A program made the translations under genes and the position numbers. A DNA stretch of 11,082 nucleotides. Origin: a bacterium. GTDB lineage: Bacteria > SZUA-182. The notes below the pieces were generated by a model. It saw only the letters and a list, made by a program, of their open reading frames with translations, did not search any database and was not told the origin of the DNA. The DNA lies in the NCBI GenBank assembly GCA_003230635.1, contig QIFF01000050.1, forward strand, positions 1-11,082. Direction: 5' to 3'. Shown here piece after piece: positions 1-6,564 of this stretch. Every line of letters starts with the position of its first letter. Positions within the stretch are counted from its first letter, which is position 1.

Positions 1-1123
1 TGGACAAGGCACCGGGGGAGACCTTTGACCACTGCTGGAGGGGGCGCAGAATGCCGGCCGATTCACCTGGGAAATCCACTCCCGTGGGAGCGCCGAAACC
101 AAAGTCCCGTAAGTAACGGTGAAGGCGCTTTTTACCCAGGGCCAGGCCAATCTTGATGGCCCCTACATTGCTGGAGCGCTCCAGTACTTGAGTAAAACTT
201 AGCATCCCATATTTGCCGCTGTCCTTTATAGTTAACCCCCCGAGCTTAATCTTTCCCTCTTCACACCAAACTTGGCTGGCGGGGCTGAAAAGGCCCTCTT
301 CCAAAGCGGCTGCTGCGGTAAAGACCTTAATGGTAGAGCCGGGCTCATAGGCATCGGTGATGGCCCGGTTGCGCCGGACATCAATTGGATAACGGCTAAA
401 GCTATTGGGGTTGAAGACAGGATAATTAGCCATTGCCAGGATTTCACCGTTGTGGGGATCCATGACAATGACGCTTCCGGCCTTGGCCCCCAGCCCCCGG
501 CAGGCGGCGCTCAACTCCTGCTGGGCAATGTACTGAACGGCTTCGTCAATGGTTAAGACCAGGTCATACCTGTTCTCCCCCCACAACGTTTTTTCAAAAC
601 GATACTCCAGGCCCTCCAGGCCGGCCCCATCCATACCCACTATGCCCAAAACATGGGAAGCCAGCATCTTTTTGGGATAGAAGCGCTTTTTTTCGGGCAC
701 GAAACCCAACCCGTCTATTTTCAATTCCTGCAAAGATTTCCTTTGCCTGGGGGTAAGTTTGCGCTTTAACCAGACAAAAGACTGACTGCCGGCGGCTAGC
801 TTTTTCAGCCGGGTTGGCTCCATTTCCAGCACCCCGGCTACCAGTCCCAGGCTCTCATAATCCTTAAAGCGAGGGGGCACAAGATAGGCCGAAGCCACCG
901 GCAGGCTGACCGCCAATTCCCGCCCGTTGCGGTCATAAATCGCCCCCCGCAGACTGGCTTTCAACCCGGCCTGACGCTGGCTGGCAGCTTTGGCCGCCAG
1001 TGACTCATGCTCAACAATTTGCAGTTGATACAGGCGGGCAAAGGCAACGCCGGCCAAAACTAAAAATCCCAGGCGCAGGAAAAATAACCTCCGCCGTAAA
1101 GACTTGGATAAACACCTCGCCAC
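1..1123 (-). CDS. ftsI: Class B penicillin-binding protein (FtsI/PBP2B/SpoVD type), C-terminus off the left edge
   Basis: Septal peptidoglycan transpeptidase; about 375 codons are visible. The start is GTG at 1123, chosen because AAGGTGG at 1130-1136 sits 6 bases upstream and overlaps the ftsL stop, and because no ATG lies nearby. The N-terminus is basic (CLSKSLRRR), followed by one membrane anchor at about residues 14-32. Next comes the dimerisation-domain signature RGAIYDRNGRELA. The transpeptidase domain shows the nucleophile motif STIK (Ser263) within YEPGSTIKVFTAA and the second motif SSN at 317-319. The third motif (KTG) and any PASTA domains would lie beyond base 1. It is the last visible gene of mraZ-rsmH-ftsL-PBP, so a division role is expected. 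In sporulating bacteria the paralogue SpoVD occupies the same place, and the visible part cannot separate the two. Confidence 0.93.
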   Translation of the reverse strand, partial: MARCLSKSLRRRLFFLRLGFLVLAGVAFARLYQLQIVEHESLAAKAASQRQAGLKASLRGAIYDRNGRELAVSLPVASAYLVPPRFKDYESLGLVAGVLEMEPTRLKKLAAGSQSFVWLKRKLTPRQRKSLQELKIDGLGFVPEKKRFYPKKMLASHVLGIVGMDGAGLEGLEYRFEKTLWGENRYDLVLTIDEAVQYIAQQELSAACRGLGAKAGSVIVMDPHNGEILAMANYPVFNPNSFSRYPIDVRRNRAITDAYEPGSTIKVFTAAAALEEGLFSPASQVWCEEGKIKLGGLTIKDSGKYGMLSFTQVLERSSNVGAIKIGLALGKKRLHRYLRDFGFGAPTGVDFPGESAGILRPLQQWSKVSPGALS

Positions 1124-1134
1124 TGGGCACCACC

Positions 1135-1455
1135 TTACCTGGTTTCAACAGTAACACCCTGCTCCCTGCGCGCCGGTCTTAACCCCAGCTTCCTGCCCTC
1201 ACGGGCCAGGCGGCCGGGACTTTCTAAACTTGCCTTCTCCAGCAGCAGACGCCGGTTGACTTGTTGCAGGCCTTGCTGCAAAGTCTGGGCCTGAGCCAAT
1301 TCGTACTTAATCCTGCTCAAAAGCATGCGCTCAACTGCAAAAAACAACAGGCCCAAACTCAAAACAATGATTAACAAACCAGTAAACAGCCAACCATTGC
1401 TTTGCTCCTTGACAGCACGTTTTTTAATGGCTTCAATATTGGAAATAACGCGCAT
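1135..1455 (-). CDS. ftsL: FtsL-like cell division protein
   Basis: Small bitopic division protein, about 106 residues. It has a short basic cytoplasmic tail, one transmembrane helix (WLFTGLLIIVLSLGLLFFAV, about residues 22-41), then a helical coiled-coil-prone region rich in Leu, Gln and Glu (ELAQAQTLQQGLQQVNRRLL). FtsL partners DivIC/FtsB and FtsQ to activate septal synthesis. The family is poorly conserved, so the call rests on size, topology and position between rsmH and the class B PBP. I chose ATG at 1455 because a run of seven G just upstream can act as Shine-Dalgarno and the codon lies 2 bases after the rsmH stop. An in-frame ATG at 1470 would add five residues and overlap rsmH, but has no visible ribosome site. 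Confidence 0.85.
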   Translation of the reverse strand: MRVISNIEAIKKRAVKEQSNGWLFTGLLIIVLSLGLLFFAVERMLLSRIKYELAQAQTLQQGLQQVNRRLLLEKASLESPGRLAREGRKLGLRPARREQGVTVETR

Positions 1456-1457
1456 AT

Positions 1458-2438
1458 TCAGCCCCCCCATCCGGTAGGTTGGGTTGAGGAACGAAACCCA
1501 ACAATCTTTTCCGCCAGGCGCAGCTTGGCGCTGCGGGCGCGTGGATTGGCTGTTTTTTGAGCTTCCGTGGGAACGATTGGCCTGGAAGTGATAATTCTTA
1601 ACTTGGGCTGGGTGTTACAGACGCACTGGGGAATGCGGGGAGGACAAGTACAGGCGGCACTCATTTGTCTGAAAAATGCCTTGACCATGCGATCCTCCAA
1701 AGAATGGAAGCTGATGACGGCTAACCGTCCCCCGGGGCTTAGAACCTCCACCGCAGCAGGCAGGAGGGACTCCAGCGCTGGTAACTCCTCAGTAACGGCA
1801 ATTCTGAGAGCCTGAAAGGTTCTGGTAGCAAAATGAATTTTTGATCTATAGCGATAAACAGCCGGAACCGCCTCCTGAATAATGCTTACTAACTGTTGCG
1901 TCCCTTTTAGGGGGGATTGATCCCTTTTTTTGACTATGGCGGCGGCAATGCGCCGCGCATAGCGCTCCTCCCCGTATCTCCTGAAAATTTCCCCCAATTC
2001 CCGGGCGGAAAGTTCATTGAGCAAATCCGCTGCGCTTACTTTCCCCACCTGGCTCATGCGCATGTCCAGCGGCGCATCGGACTGAAAACTAAACCCCCTG
2101 GTTTTATCCTCCAACTGAAAGCTGGAAAAACCCAGATCAGCCAGAACACCCCTGACCTGCTTCTTTCCCTGGGCCGCTAAAATAGCCCCCAAATCCCTGA
2201 AATTACCCTCTACCAGGGTCAAGCGCCGCCCAAAGTCTGCTAAACGCTTGCCGGCACGCTCCAGCGCTTGCTGGTCTTGATCAATCCCTATTACCTCGTT
2301 TGCCGGATTGGCGGCCAGAATCGCCCGGCTGTGCCCGCCGTCTCCCAGGGTGCAGTCAACATATACCCCCGCCTGCGCCCGGCAATCAAGCCCCTCAATA
2401 ACTGCTTCCAGTAAAACAGGGATATGAACGTCCGGCAT
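1458..2438 (-). CDS. rsmH: 16S rRNA (cytosine(1402)-N4)-methyltransferase RsmH
   Basis: SAM-dependent methyltransferase (MraW) that N4-methylates C1402 in the ribosomal P site; 326 residues, near the family norm of about 310. The N-terminus HIPVLLEAVIEGL is the family signature. The SAM-binding motif DCTLGDGGHS is at 28-37, with the acidic residue of motif II in GIDQD (51-55). DLGFSSFQLED (101-111), RGFSF and PLDMRM follow. The C-terminal signature VISFHSLEDRMVKAFF (241-256) precedes CTC...CVC (263-274) and the typical ending NPRARSAKLRLAE. It starts 6 bases after the mraZ stop, so it is surely cotranscribed. The last dozen residues (RSSTQPTGWGG) extend past the conserved end and overlap the possible upstream ftsL start. 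Confidence 0.97.
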   Translation of the reverse strand: MPDVHIPVLLEAVIEGLDCRAQAGVYVDCTLGDGGHSRAILAANPANEVIGIDQDQQALERAGKRLADFGRRLTLVEGNFRDLGAILAAQGKKQVRGVLADLGFSSFQLEDKTRGFSFQSDAPLDMRMSQVGKVSAADLLNELSARELGEIFRRYGEERYARRIAAAIVKKRDQSPLKGTQQLVSIIQEAVPAVYRYRSKIHFATRTFQALRIAVTEELPALESLLPAAVEVLSPGGRLAVISFHSLEDRMVKAFFRQMSAACTCPPRIPQCVCNTQPKLRIITSRPIVPTEAQKTANPRARSAKLRLAEKIVGFRSSTQPTGWGG

Positions 2439-2444
2439 AAGCGC

Positions 2445-2858
2445 CTACTCATTCTGCTCTTCCCAGTATTCTTCCCAGCGCTGGGGGTGCCAGATTTCAA
2501 AGCAGTGCAGGTTGCCCGCAATGACCACTTCCTCTCCCTTGACCAGTCCCGCCTTGGCCTGTAGTTCGGCTGACAAGAGAACCCTCCCCTGGGCGTCCAC
2601 CTCCACTTCCTCGGCATTACTGGCAAACTGGCGCACCTTTTTTCGTCCCTCAGGGGTGGTCGTATCCACGGTGCTTAATCGCTCCAGTTTAATTTTTTCC
2701 CACTCGGCTAAGGGGTAGATACTGAGGGCATTATCAAGGACTGTAATAACTAGCTCCTGGCACTTATACTTATCCTCCAGGATTTTGCGATATTTGGAAG
2801 GAATACTAACCCTGCCTTTGTTATCCAGGCGGTGGGTAAAATTGCCGTAAAAATCCAT
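2445..2858 (-). CDS. mraZ: MraZ, dcw-cluster transcriptional regulator
   Basis: DNA-binding regulator with two SpoVT/AbrB-like half-domains, 137 residues. Both carry the signature: DNKGRVSIPSKYR near the N-terminus and DAQGRVLLSAELQ at about residues 85-97. MraZ forms ring-shaped oligomers and in other bacteria represses or tunes its own operon through short G-rich repeats near the promoter. The start is ATG at 2858 (MDFYGNFTHRLD), which matches the usual family N-terminus. GGGAG at 2867-2871 lies 8 bases upstream. A longer reading from 2888 would add ten residues unlike the family. It is the first gene of the leftward operon. The about 100-base leader holds candidate operator elements, listed separately. 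Confidence 0.96.
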   Translation of the reverse strand: MDFYGNFTHRLDNKGRVSIPSKYRKILEDKYKCQELVITVLDNALSIYPLAEWEKIKLERLSTVDTTTPEGRKKVRQFASNAEEVEVDAQGRVLLSAELQAKAGLVKGEEVVIAGNLHCFEIWHPQRWEEYWEEQNE

Positions 2859-2888
2859 TATTTTTACTCCCGGAGCAATCCAAAACAC

Positions 2889-2917
2889 TTGACAAATAAT
2901 TAACTAAAGGGTAGTAT
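2889..2917 (+). promoter_or_regulatory. Rightward promoter candidate 1 for trmFO
   Basis: TTGACA (2889-2894), a 17-base spacer and TAGTAT (2912-2917). It lies inside the mraZ leader and points at the mraZ promoter. Initiation near 2925 would overlap the mraZ transcript antisense by about 30 bases. Confidence 0.6.
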
Positions 2918-2930
2918 TCCTGATAGCTGA

Positions 2931-2945
2931 TGGGATTTTGTCCCA
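2931..2945. promoter_or_regulatory. 15-bp interrupted palindrome between facing promoters
   Basis: TGGGATTTTGTCCCA: perfect 5-base arms around TTTTG. It lies just downstream of both the leftward mraZ start site and the rightward promoter at 2889-2917. It could be an operator or a small hairpin in either leader. One arm is shared with a GGG repeat of the candidate MraZ site. Confidence 0.4.
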
Positions 2946-2959
2946 CTCTACTCCCTACT
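2941..2959 (-). promoter_or_regulatory. Candidate MraZ operator repeats
   Basis: On the minus strand AGTAGGGA (2959-2952) and AGTGGGA (2947-2941) form a direct repeat with the GGG cores 11 bases apart, right at the predicted start site. A third AGTGGGG lies in the promoter spacer (2987-2981), 40 bases from the last copy. E. coli MraZ is known to bind TGGGN direct repeats spaced by about a helical turn, so autoregulation is plausible. The match is short and remains an inference. Confidence 0.4.
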
Positions 2960-2964
2960 ATAGG

Positions 2965-2993
2965 ATTTTATACATATAGCCCCCACTTGTCAA
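2965..2993 (-). promoter_or_regulatory. Sigma-70/SigA promoter of the mraZ operon
   Basis: Read on the minus strand: -35 TTGACA (2993-2988), a 17-base spacer and -10 TAAAAT (2970-2965). The spacing is ideal and the -35 perfect. Transcription should start near 2957-2958, giving mraZ a leader of about 100 bases. Confidence 0.8.
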
Positions 2994-3014
2994 GGGAAAA
3001 TTTGCTTTTAAAAT
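2987..3014 (+). promoter_or_regulatory. Rightward promoter candidate 2 for trmFO
   Basis: TTGTCA (2987-2992), a 16-base spacer and TAAAAT (3009-3014). The -35 overlaps, on the opposite strand, the -35 of the mraZ promoter, so both could not be fully occupied at once. Initiation near 3021 gives trmFO a 30-65 base leader, depending on its start codon. Confidence 0.45.
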
Positions 3015-3086
3015 CAAATTCTTAGGCTGCACTATATATAGAAGGTAAAGTTGGATTCTCCACAACATGTAGGGGTAAAAGAGGCT

Positions 3087-4400
3087 ATGCAGCAAAAATT
3101 AACCATCATCGGGGGGGGACTGGCCGGCTCGGAAGCGGCCTGGCAGGCCAGCCGGCTCGGGGTTGAGGTTACTCTCTATGAGATGCGCCCGCAAAAAACC
3201 ACCCCCGCCCACCGGAGCGCTTACCTGGGAGAGCTGGTTTGCAGCAACTCGCTGGGGTCTGACCGGCTGCAAAACGCCGGCGGGCTGTTAAAGGAAGAGC
3301 TGCGGCAGTTGAACTCGCTGATTATGCAGGCGGCCGACGACAACCGCCTGCCTGCCGGCTCGGCCCTGGCTGTAGATAGGACCGGTTTTGCCGCCCGGAT
3401 CACCGCCGCCCTGGAGGCGCAGCCCGGGGTAACCATCTGCCGCCGGGAGGTAACCCAGATTCCCCTGGATACCCCTGCCATTATTGCCAGCGGCCCCCTG
3501 ACTTCAGACGCCCTGGCAAGCGAACTTGCCCCCTTAATCGGCAGCGAGAGCCTTTTTTTCTACGATGCGATTGCACCGATTGTAGCCACCGATTCCCTTG
3601 ATTACAGTAAGGTATTTCGCGCTTCGCGCTATAACCGGGGTGGGGATGATTACCTGAATTGCCCTTTCAGCGAGGAAGAATATCACCGCTTCTGGCAAGA
3701 GTTGGTAAGCGCCGCCCAACACCCGGGGCGGGATTTTGAGAAAGGGCGTTTTTTTGAGGGCTGCCTGCCGATTGAAGAATTGGCGCGGCGGGGAGAGAAA
3801 ACACCACTATTCGGGCCCATGAAACCGGTGGGCCTGATTGATCCCGCAACCGGACACCGACCCTTTGCCGTGGTGCAGCTGCGCCAGGAAAACCGGGATG
3901 CCAGCATGTACAACCTGGTGGGGTTTCAAACCTCACTCAAGCGGGGGGAGCAAAAGCGCATTTTCCGCATGATTCCCGGGCTGGAAAAGGCGGAATTCCT
4001 GCGCTACGGCAGCCTGCACCGCAACACCTTTATCAACGCCCCGCTGCTCTTGACCCCTACCCTCCAGCACCGCCAACACCCCAAGCTCTTTTTCGCCGGG
4101 CAGTTGACCGGGGTGGAGGGGTATCTGGAGTCCACCGCTATGGGGCTTTTGGCCGGTATTTACGCCGCCCGCCTGATTCAGGGGCAAGATTTGCCCGCCC
4201 TGCCCCCTACCACTGCCCACGGGGCCTTAGTGCATTACATAACCACGGCTAATCCCAAACATTTTCAGCCCATGAATATGAACTACGGGTTGCTGCCGCC
4301 CCTGCCCCAGCGGGTTAGAAGTAAACAAGAGCGATCCCAAATGCAGAGCGAGCGGGCCTTGAAAGCACTAGCGAACTGGGGCAGGCACCTAAAGGAGTAG
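3087..4400 (+). CDS. trmFO: Methylenetetrahydrofolate-tRNA (uracil-5-)-methyltransferase TrmFO
   Basis: FAD- and folate-dependent enzyme that makes m5U54 (ribothymidine) in the tRNA T-loop; 437 residues, as usual. The N-terminal Rossmann motif [12 protein letters not shown] binds FAD. Both catalytic cysteines are visible: Cys52 in GELVCSNS and Cys226 in [11 protein letters not shown]. The C-terminal FAD signature [20 protein letters not shown] is intact. ATG at 3087 gives the family-type N-terminus, but only AGAGG very close upstream. A TTG at 3051 with AGAAGG 5 bases before it would add twelve residues and cannot be excluded. The stop codon lies within a palindromic repeat. xerC follows after 74 bases, an arrangement known from Firmicutes and Desulfobacterota. 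Confidence 0.96.
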   Translation: MQQKLTIIGGGLAGSEAAWQASRLGVEVTLYEMRPQKTTPAHRSAYLGELVCSNSLGSDRLQNAGGLLKEELRQLNSLIMQAADDNRLPAGSALAVDRTGFAARITAALEAQPGVTICRREVTQIPLDTPAIIASGPLTSDALASELAPLIGSESLFFYDAIAPIVATDSLDYSKVFRASRYNRGGDDYLNCPFSEEEYHRFWQELVSAAQHPGRDFEKGRFFEGCLPIEELARRGEKTPLFGPMKPVGLIDPATGHRPFAVVQLRQENRDASMYNLVGFQTSLKRGEQKRIFRMIPGLEKAEFLRYGSLHRNTFINAPLLLTPTLQHRQHPKLFFAGQLTGVEGYLESTAMGLLAGIYAARLIQGQDLPALPPTTAHGALVHYITTANPKHFQPMNMNYGLLPPLPQRVRSKQERSQMQSERALKALANWGRHLKE

Positions 4401-4445
4401 GGCGTTTACGCCCGTGTCCTTTCACGGGGCTAAAGCCCCTACTCC
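4394..4445. repeat. 52-bp near-perfect palindrome with nested hairpins (REP/MITE-like)
   Basis: Two 23-base arms around the centre TCCTTT. The arms differ only by CG versus GC at two symmetric spots, so each arm still folds alone: GGGCGTTTACGCCC on the left and GGGGCTAAAGCCCC on the right. The centre folds as CCCGTG-TCCTTT-CACGGG. The outer ends are GGAGTA and TACTCC. The trmFO stop codon (4398-4400) is inside the left arm. No T-run follows, so it is not a typical terminator, though it could stabilise or separate the trmFO and xerC transcripts. The paired changes suggest a structure kept by selection or by a transposition mechanism. Confidence 0.75.
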
Positions 4446-4474
4446 AAAAATAAGCGTTTATAAGAAGGCCCTCA

Positions 4475-5437
4475 ATGCTTGAATACCTTAACCAATATAT
4501 GCAGCATCTGGTCAGGCTTAACACCTCCCCTCACACCCGGCGCGCCTACCGGCGTGACCTGGAGCAGTTCCTGGCCTTTGTCAAGGATAACGAGCTGGCC
4601 GAGAGCTTGCAGCAAGTGGACGTAATGGCCCTGCGCATGTACCTGGCCAGCCTGCACCAGCAGGACTTAAACAAAAGCTCCATCGCCCGCAAGCTGGCCA
4701 GTGTGCGCTCATTTTTTAAATATCTCTGCCGCCAGGGAGTTTTGAGTGAAAACGTAGCCCGCTATATGAACAGCCCCAAGCAGGAAAAGAAGCTCCCCGA
4801 CTGCTTGTCTGTAGAGGAGGTCTTCACCCTTTTGGATTCCGCCTATCCGGCCAATAAATATGGGGTGCGGGATAAGGCCATGCTGGAGTTGCTTTACGCC
4901 GCCGGGCTGCGGGCGGCCGAGTTGGTGGGGCTTAATCAAAGGGATGTTGACTTGGACCAGGGCCTGGTGAGAATCATGGGCAAGGGGGGTAAGGAAAGGA
5001 TTGTGCCCTTCGGCAATAAGGCCAGGCAGGCTTTCCAGGCTTACCTGGAAAGCCGGCCGGAGTTCAGGCCTAAAACTCCTCTTTCTTTTGGAGAGAGTTC
5101 CCCCTCACCCCGGCCCTCTCCCCCCTTGAAGGGGATCATCCCCAGGGTAGAGGGAGACACCCCGGCCCTGTTTTTAAACCGTTGGGGGAGTCGCCTGAGC
5201 ACCCGCAGCCTGGCCAGGACTCTAAACAAATATATTTCCCTCACCGCCCTCAGCAAGCAGATCAGCCCCCATACCCTGCGCCACACCTTCGCCACCCACC
5301 TGCTGGATTGCGGGGCCAGCATCCGCGATATTCAAGAACTCCTCGGGCACGCCAGCCTCTCCACCACCCAGCGCTATACCCATCTGAGCATGAAACACCT
5401 GATGGCGGTTTATGATAGAACTCACCCCCGGGCTTGA
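4475..5437 (+). CDS. xerC: Tyrosine recombinase XerC/XerD with an in-frame Pro-rich insert
   Basis: Site-specific recombinase resolving chromosome dimers at dif. It has an N-terminal core-binding domain (residues 1-95) and a C-terminal catalytic domain. All catalytic residues are present: Arg146 (GLRAAEL), Lys173 (GKGGKERIVP), His266 and Arg269 (HTLRH), His292 (LLGHAS) and the nucleophile Tyr301 (QRYTHLS). At 320 residues it is longer than the usual 295-300. The excess is a Ser/Pro-rich stretch at about 201-229 (GESSPSPRPSPPLKG), placed before ALFLN in the catalytic domain and encoded by a palindromic DNA repeat. ATG at 4475 has AAGG 6 bases upstream. Its place after trmFO favours XerC, but XerC and XerD are hard to tell apart by sequence alone. 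No hslV follows, unlike many relatives. Confidence 0.93.
   Translation: MLEYLNQYMQHLVRLNTSPHTRRAYRRDLEQFLAFVKDNELAESLQQVDVMALRMYLASLHQQDLNKSSIARKLASVRSFFKYLCRQGVLSENVARYMNSPKQEKKLPDCLSVEEVFTLLDSAYPANKYGVRDKAMLELLYAAGLRAAELVGLNQRDVDLDQGLVRIMGKGGKERIVPFGNKARQAFQAYLESRPEFRPKTPLSFGESSPSPRPSPPLKGIIPRVEGDTPALFLNRWGSRLSTRSLARTLNKYISLTALSKQISPHTLRHTFATHLLDCGASIRDIQELLGHASLSTTQRYTHLSMKHLMAVYDRTHPRA
5102..5158. repeat. C-rich palindromic repeat inserted in the xerC reading frame
   Basis: Starts with CCCTCACCCCGGCCCTCTCC, a motif I recall as a common dispersed repeat in many bacterial genomes. CCCTCTCCCC (5114-5123) can pair with GGGTAGAGGG (5145-5154). Inside lie CCCCTT-G-AAGGGG and GGGGAT-C-ATCCCC (5131-5143). 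An imperfect inverted repeat, ACTCCTCT with GGAGAGAGT, flanks it on the left (5075-5099). The frame stays open through it. The left limit of the insertion may be as far as about 5070. Confidence 0.65.
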
Positions 5438-5451
5438 CAGCGCTGTTTATA

Positions 5452-5480
5452 TTGACAACTACCCCACAACTGTGTAATAA
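5452..5480 (+). promoter_or_regulatory. Promoter candidate for the ankyrin lipoprotein pair
   Basis: TTGACA (5452-5457), a 17-base spacer and a weak -10 TAATAA (5475-5480) preceded by TGTG, which resembles an extended -10. It lies 15 bases after the xerC stop and 35 bases before the ankyrin start codon. A 10-bp palindrome ACAGCGCTGT overlaps the xerC stop just upstream. Confidence 0.5.
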
Positions 5481-5514
5481 ACATTAAGCAAAAACTGCTC
5501 AAAAGGGAAAGACT

Positions 5515-6549
5515 ATGTTAAACAGACGAATTGCGGTTTTGTCTCTGGCACTGATGCTTACCCTCCCGGCTTGCAGTAAAACAGACTTAAGGCAAGCGGC
5601 CGCGGGAGGCCGGGCCTCTAAGCGGCAAACCCGGCTGGAAGCCGAGGCTGATGTGGATGCTAGAGATATTAGGGGGCGGACGGCCTTGATGAAGGCCGCC
5701 TGGAAGGGTAATATTGACCAGGTGAGTGCCCTGGCGGCTATAGGCGCTGAGGTAAACGCCAGAGATTATAATAACGGCACCGCCCTGATGGAAGCGGTAA
5801 AGGCAGACCACACGGAAATTGTGCAAGTCTTGCTGGAAATTGGCGCCGATCCCAATCTAAAAGACAAAAAGGGACGGACGGCCTTGATGTGGGCGGCAGG
5901 GGAGGGTTACACTGCTACTGTGCGGGCACTGCTGGAAGTGGGTGCTGATGCGAAGGCCAAAGATGACAAGGGTAACACGGCCTTAGTCTGGACAGCCCAG
6001 AAAGACCACCCGGAGAGCATGCAAGCATTACTGGCAGCAGGTGCGGGGCTAGAGGCTAAAGACAACAAAGGCAACACCGCCCTGATGCTCGCCGCCCGGG
6101 AGGGACATGGCAATATGGTGTTGGCACTCCTGAGGGCGGACGCTGATGCAAAAGCAAAGAATAATAAGGGTGAAACCGCTTTGATGCTGGCGGCAGTCCA
6201 AGAGCACAGCCAAATCATACAAACCCTGCTGGGGGCCGGGGCCGAGTTGAACTCCAAAAACAAATATGGCTATACAACCTTGATGGCGGCGGCGGAAAGC
6301 TGCCGAACCAAAGCCGTCCAAGTGTTGTTGGAAGCCGGTGCGGATTTAAATGTGAAGGGCAATGATGGCAAAACAGCCTTGATGGCAGCGGCAATAAGGT
6401 GTAAGAGCAATGTGTCACAAGCCTTGCTGACGGCGGGCGCCGAACCCAATCTGAAAGACAAAAAGGGGTGGACAGCCTTGAGATGGGCAAAAGAAAGGGA
6501 TCACAAGGAACTGGTTAACTTGCTTGAGAAGGCCGGGGCCAAAGAATAG
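5515..6549 (+). CDS. Ankyrin-repeat lipoprotein (first of a tandem pair)
   Basis: Exported lipoprotein of 344 residues made almost wholly of ankyrin repeats. The signal peptide MLNRRIAVLSLALMLTLPAC ends in lipobox LPAC (Cys20). Ser at +2 and Lys at +3 give no inner-membrane retention signal, so outer-membrane placement facing the periplasm is likely if the cell is diderm. After a degenerate N-cap (21-51) come eight full repeats of exactly 33 residues (52-315), each with the xGxTALMxAA...LLxxGAxxxxKD pattern, then a C-cap (316-344). ATG has AAGGGA 7 bases upstream. Ankyrin repeats bind protein partners, and no catalytic domain is present. The partner and function are unknown. It has its own candidate promoter, and the paralogue follows after 15 bases. 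Confidence 0.9.
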   Translation: MLNRRIAVLSLALMLTLPACSKTDLRQAAAGGRASKRQTRLEAEADVDARDIRGRTALMKAAWKGNIDQVSALAAIGAEVNARDYNNGTALMEAVKADHTEIVQVLLEIGADPNLKDKKGRTALMWAAGEGYTATVRALLEVGADAKAKDDKGNTALVWTAQKDHPESMQALLAAGAGLEAKDNKGNTALMLAAREGHGNMVLALLRADADAKAKNNKGETALMLAAVQEHSQIIQTLLGAGAELNSKNKYGYTTLMAAAESCRTKAVQVLLEAGADLNVKGNDGKTALMAAAIRCKSNVSQALLTAGAEPNLKDKKGWTALRWAKERDHKELVNLLEKAGAKE

Positions 6550-6564
6550 CCTGGAGACAAAAGG

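Noticed and set aside
3033..3040. TATATATA as a -10 box close to trmFO
   Set aside because: The nearest -35-like sequence (TTGCTT at 3002-3007) is 25 bases away, too far. The pair at 2987-3014 is better.
5041..5425. Open frames on the minus strand and in another plus frame across xerC
   Set aside because: They are shadows of a gene with all recombinase catalytic residues; no ribosome sites or recognisable domains.
5437..5446. ACAGCGCTGT palindrome at the xerC stop
   Set aside because: A 10-bp perfect palindrome can occur by chance. It has no loop or T-run and does not resemble a dif site, so it is not listed separately.
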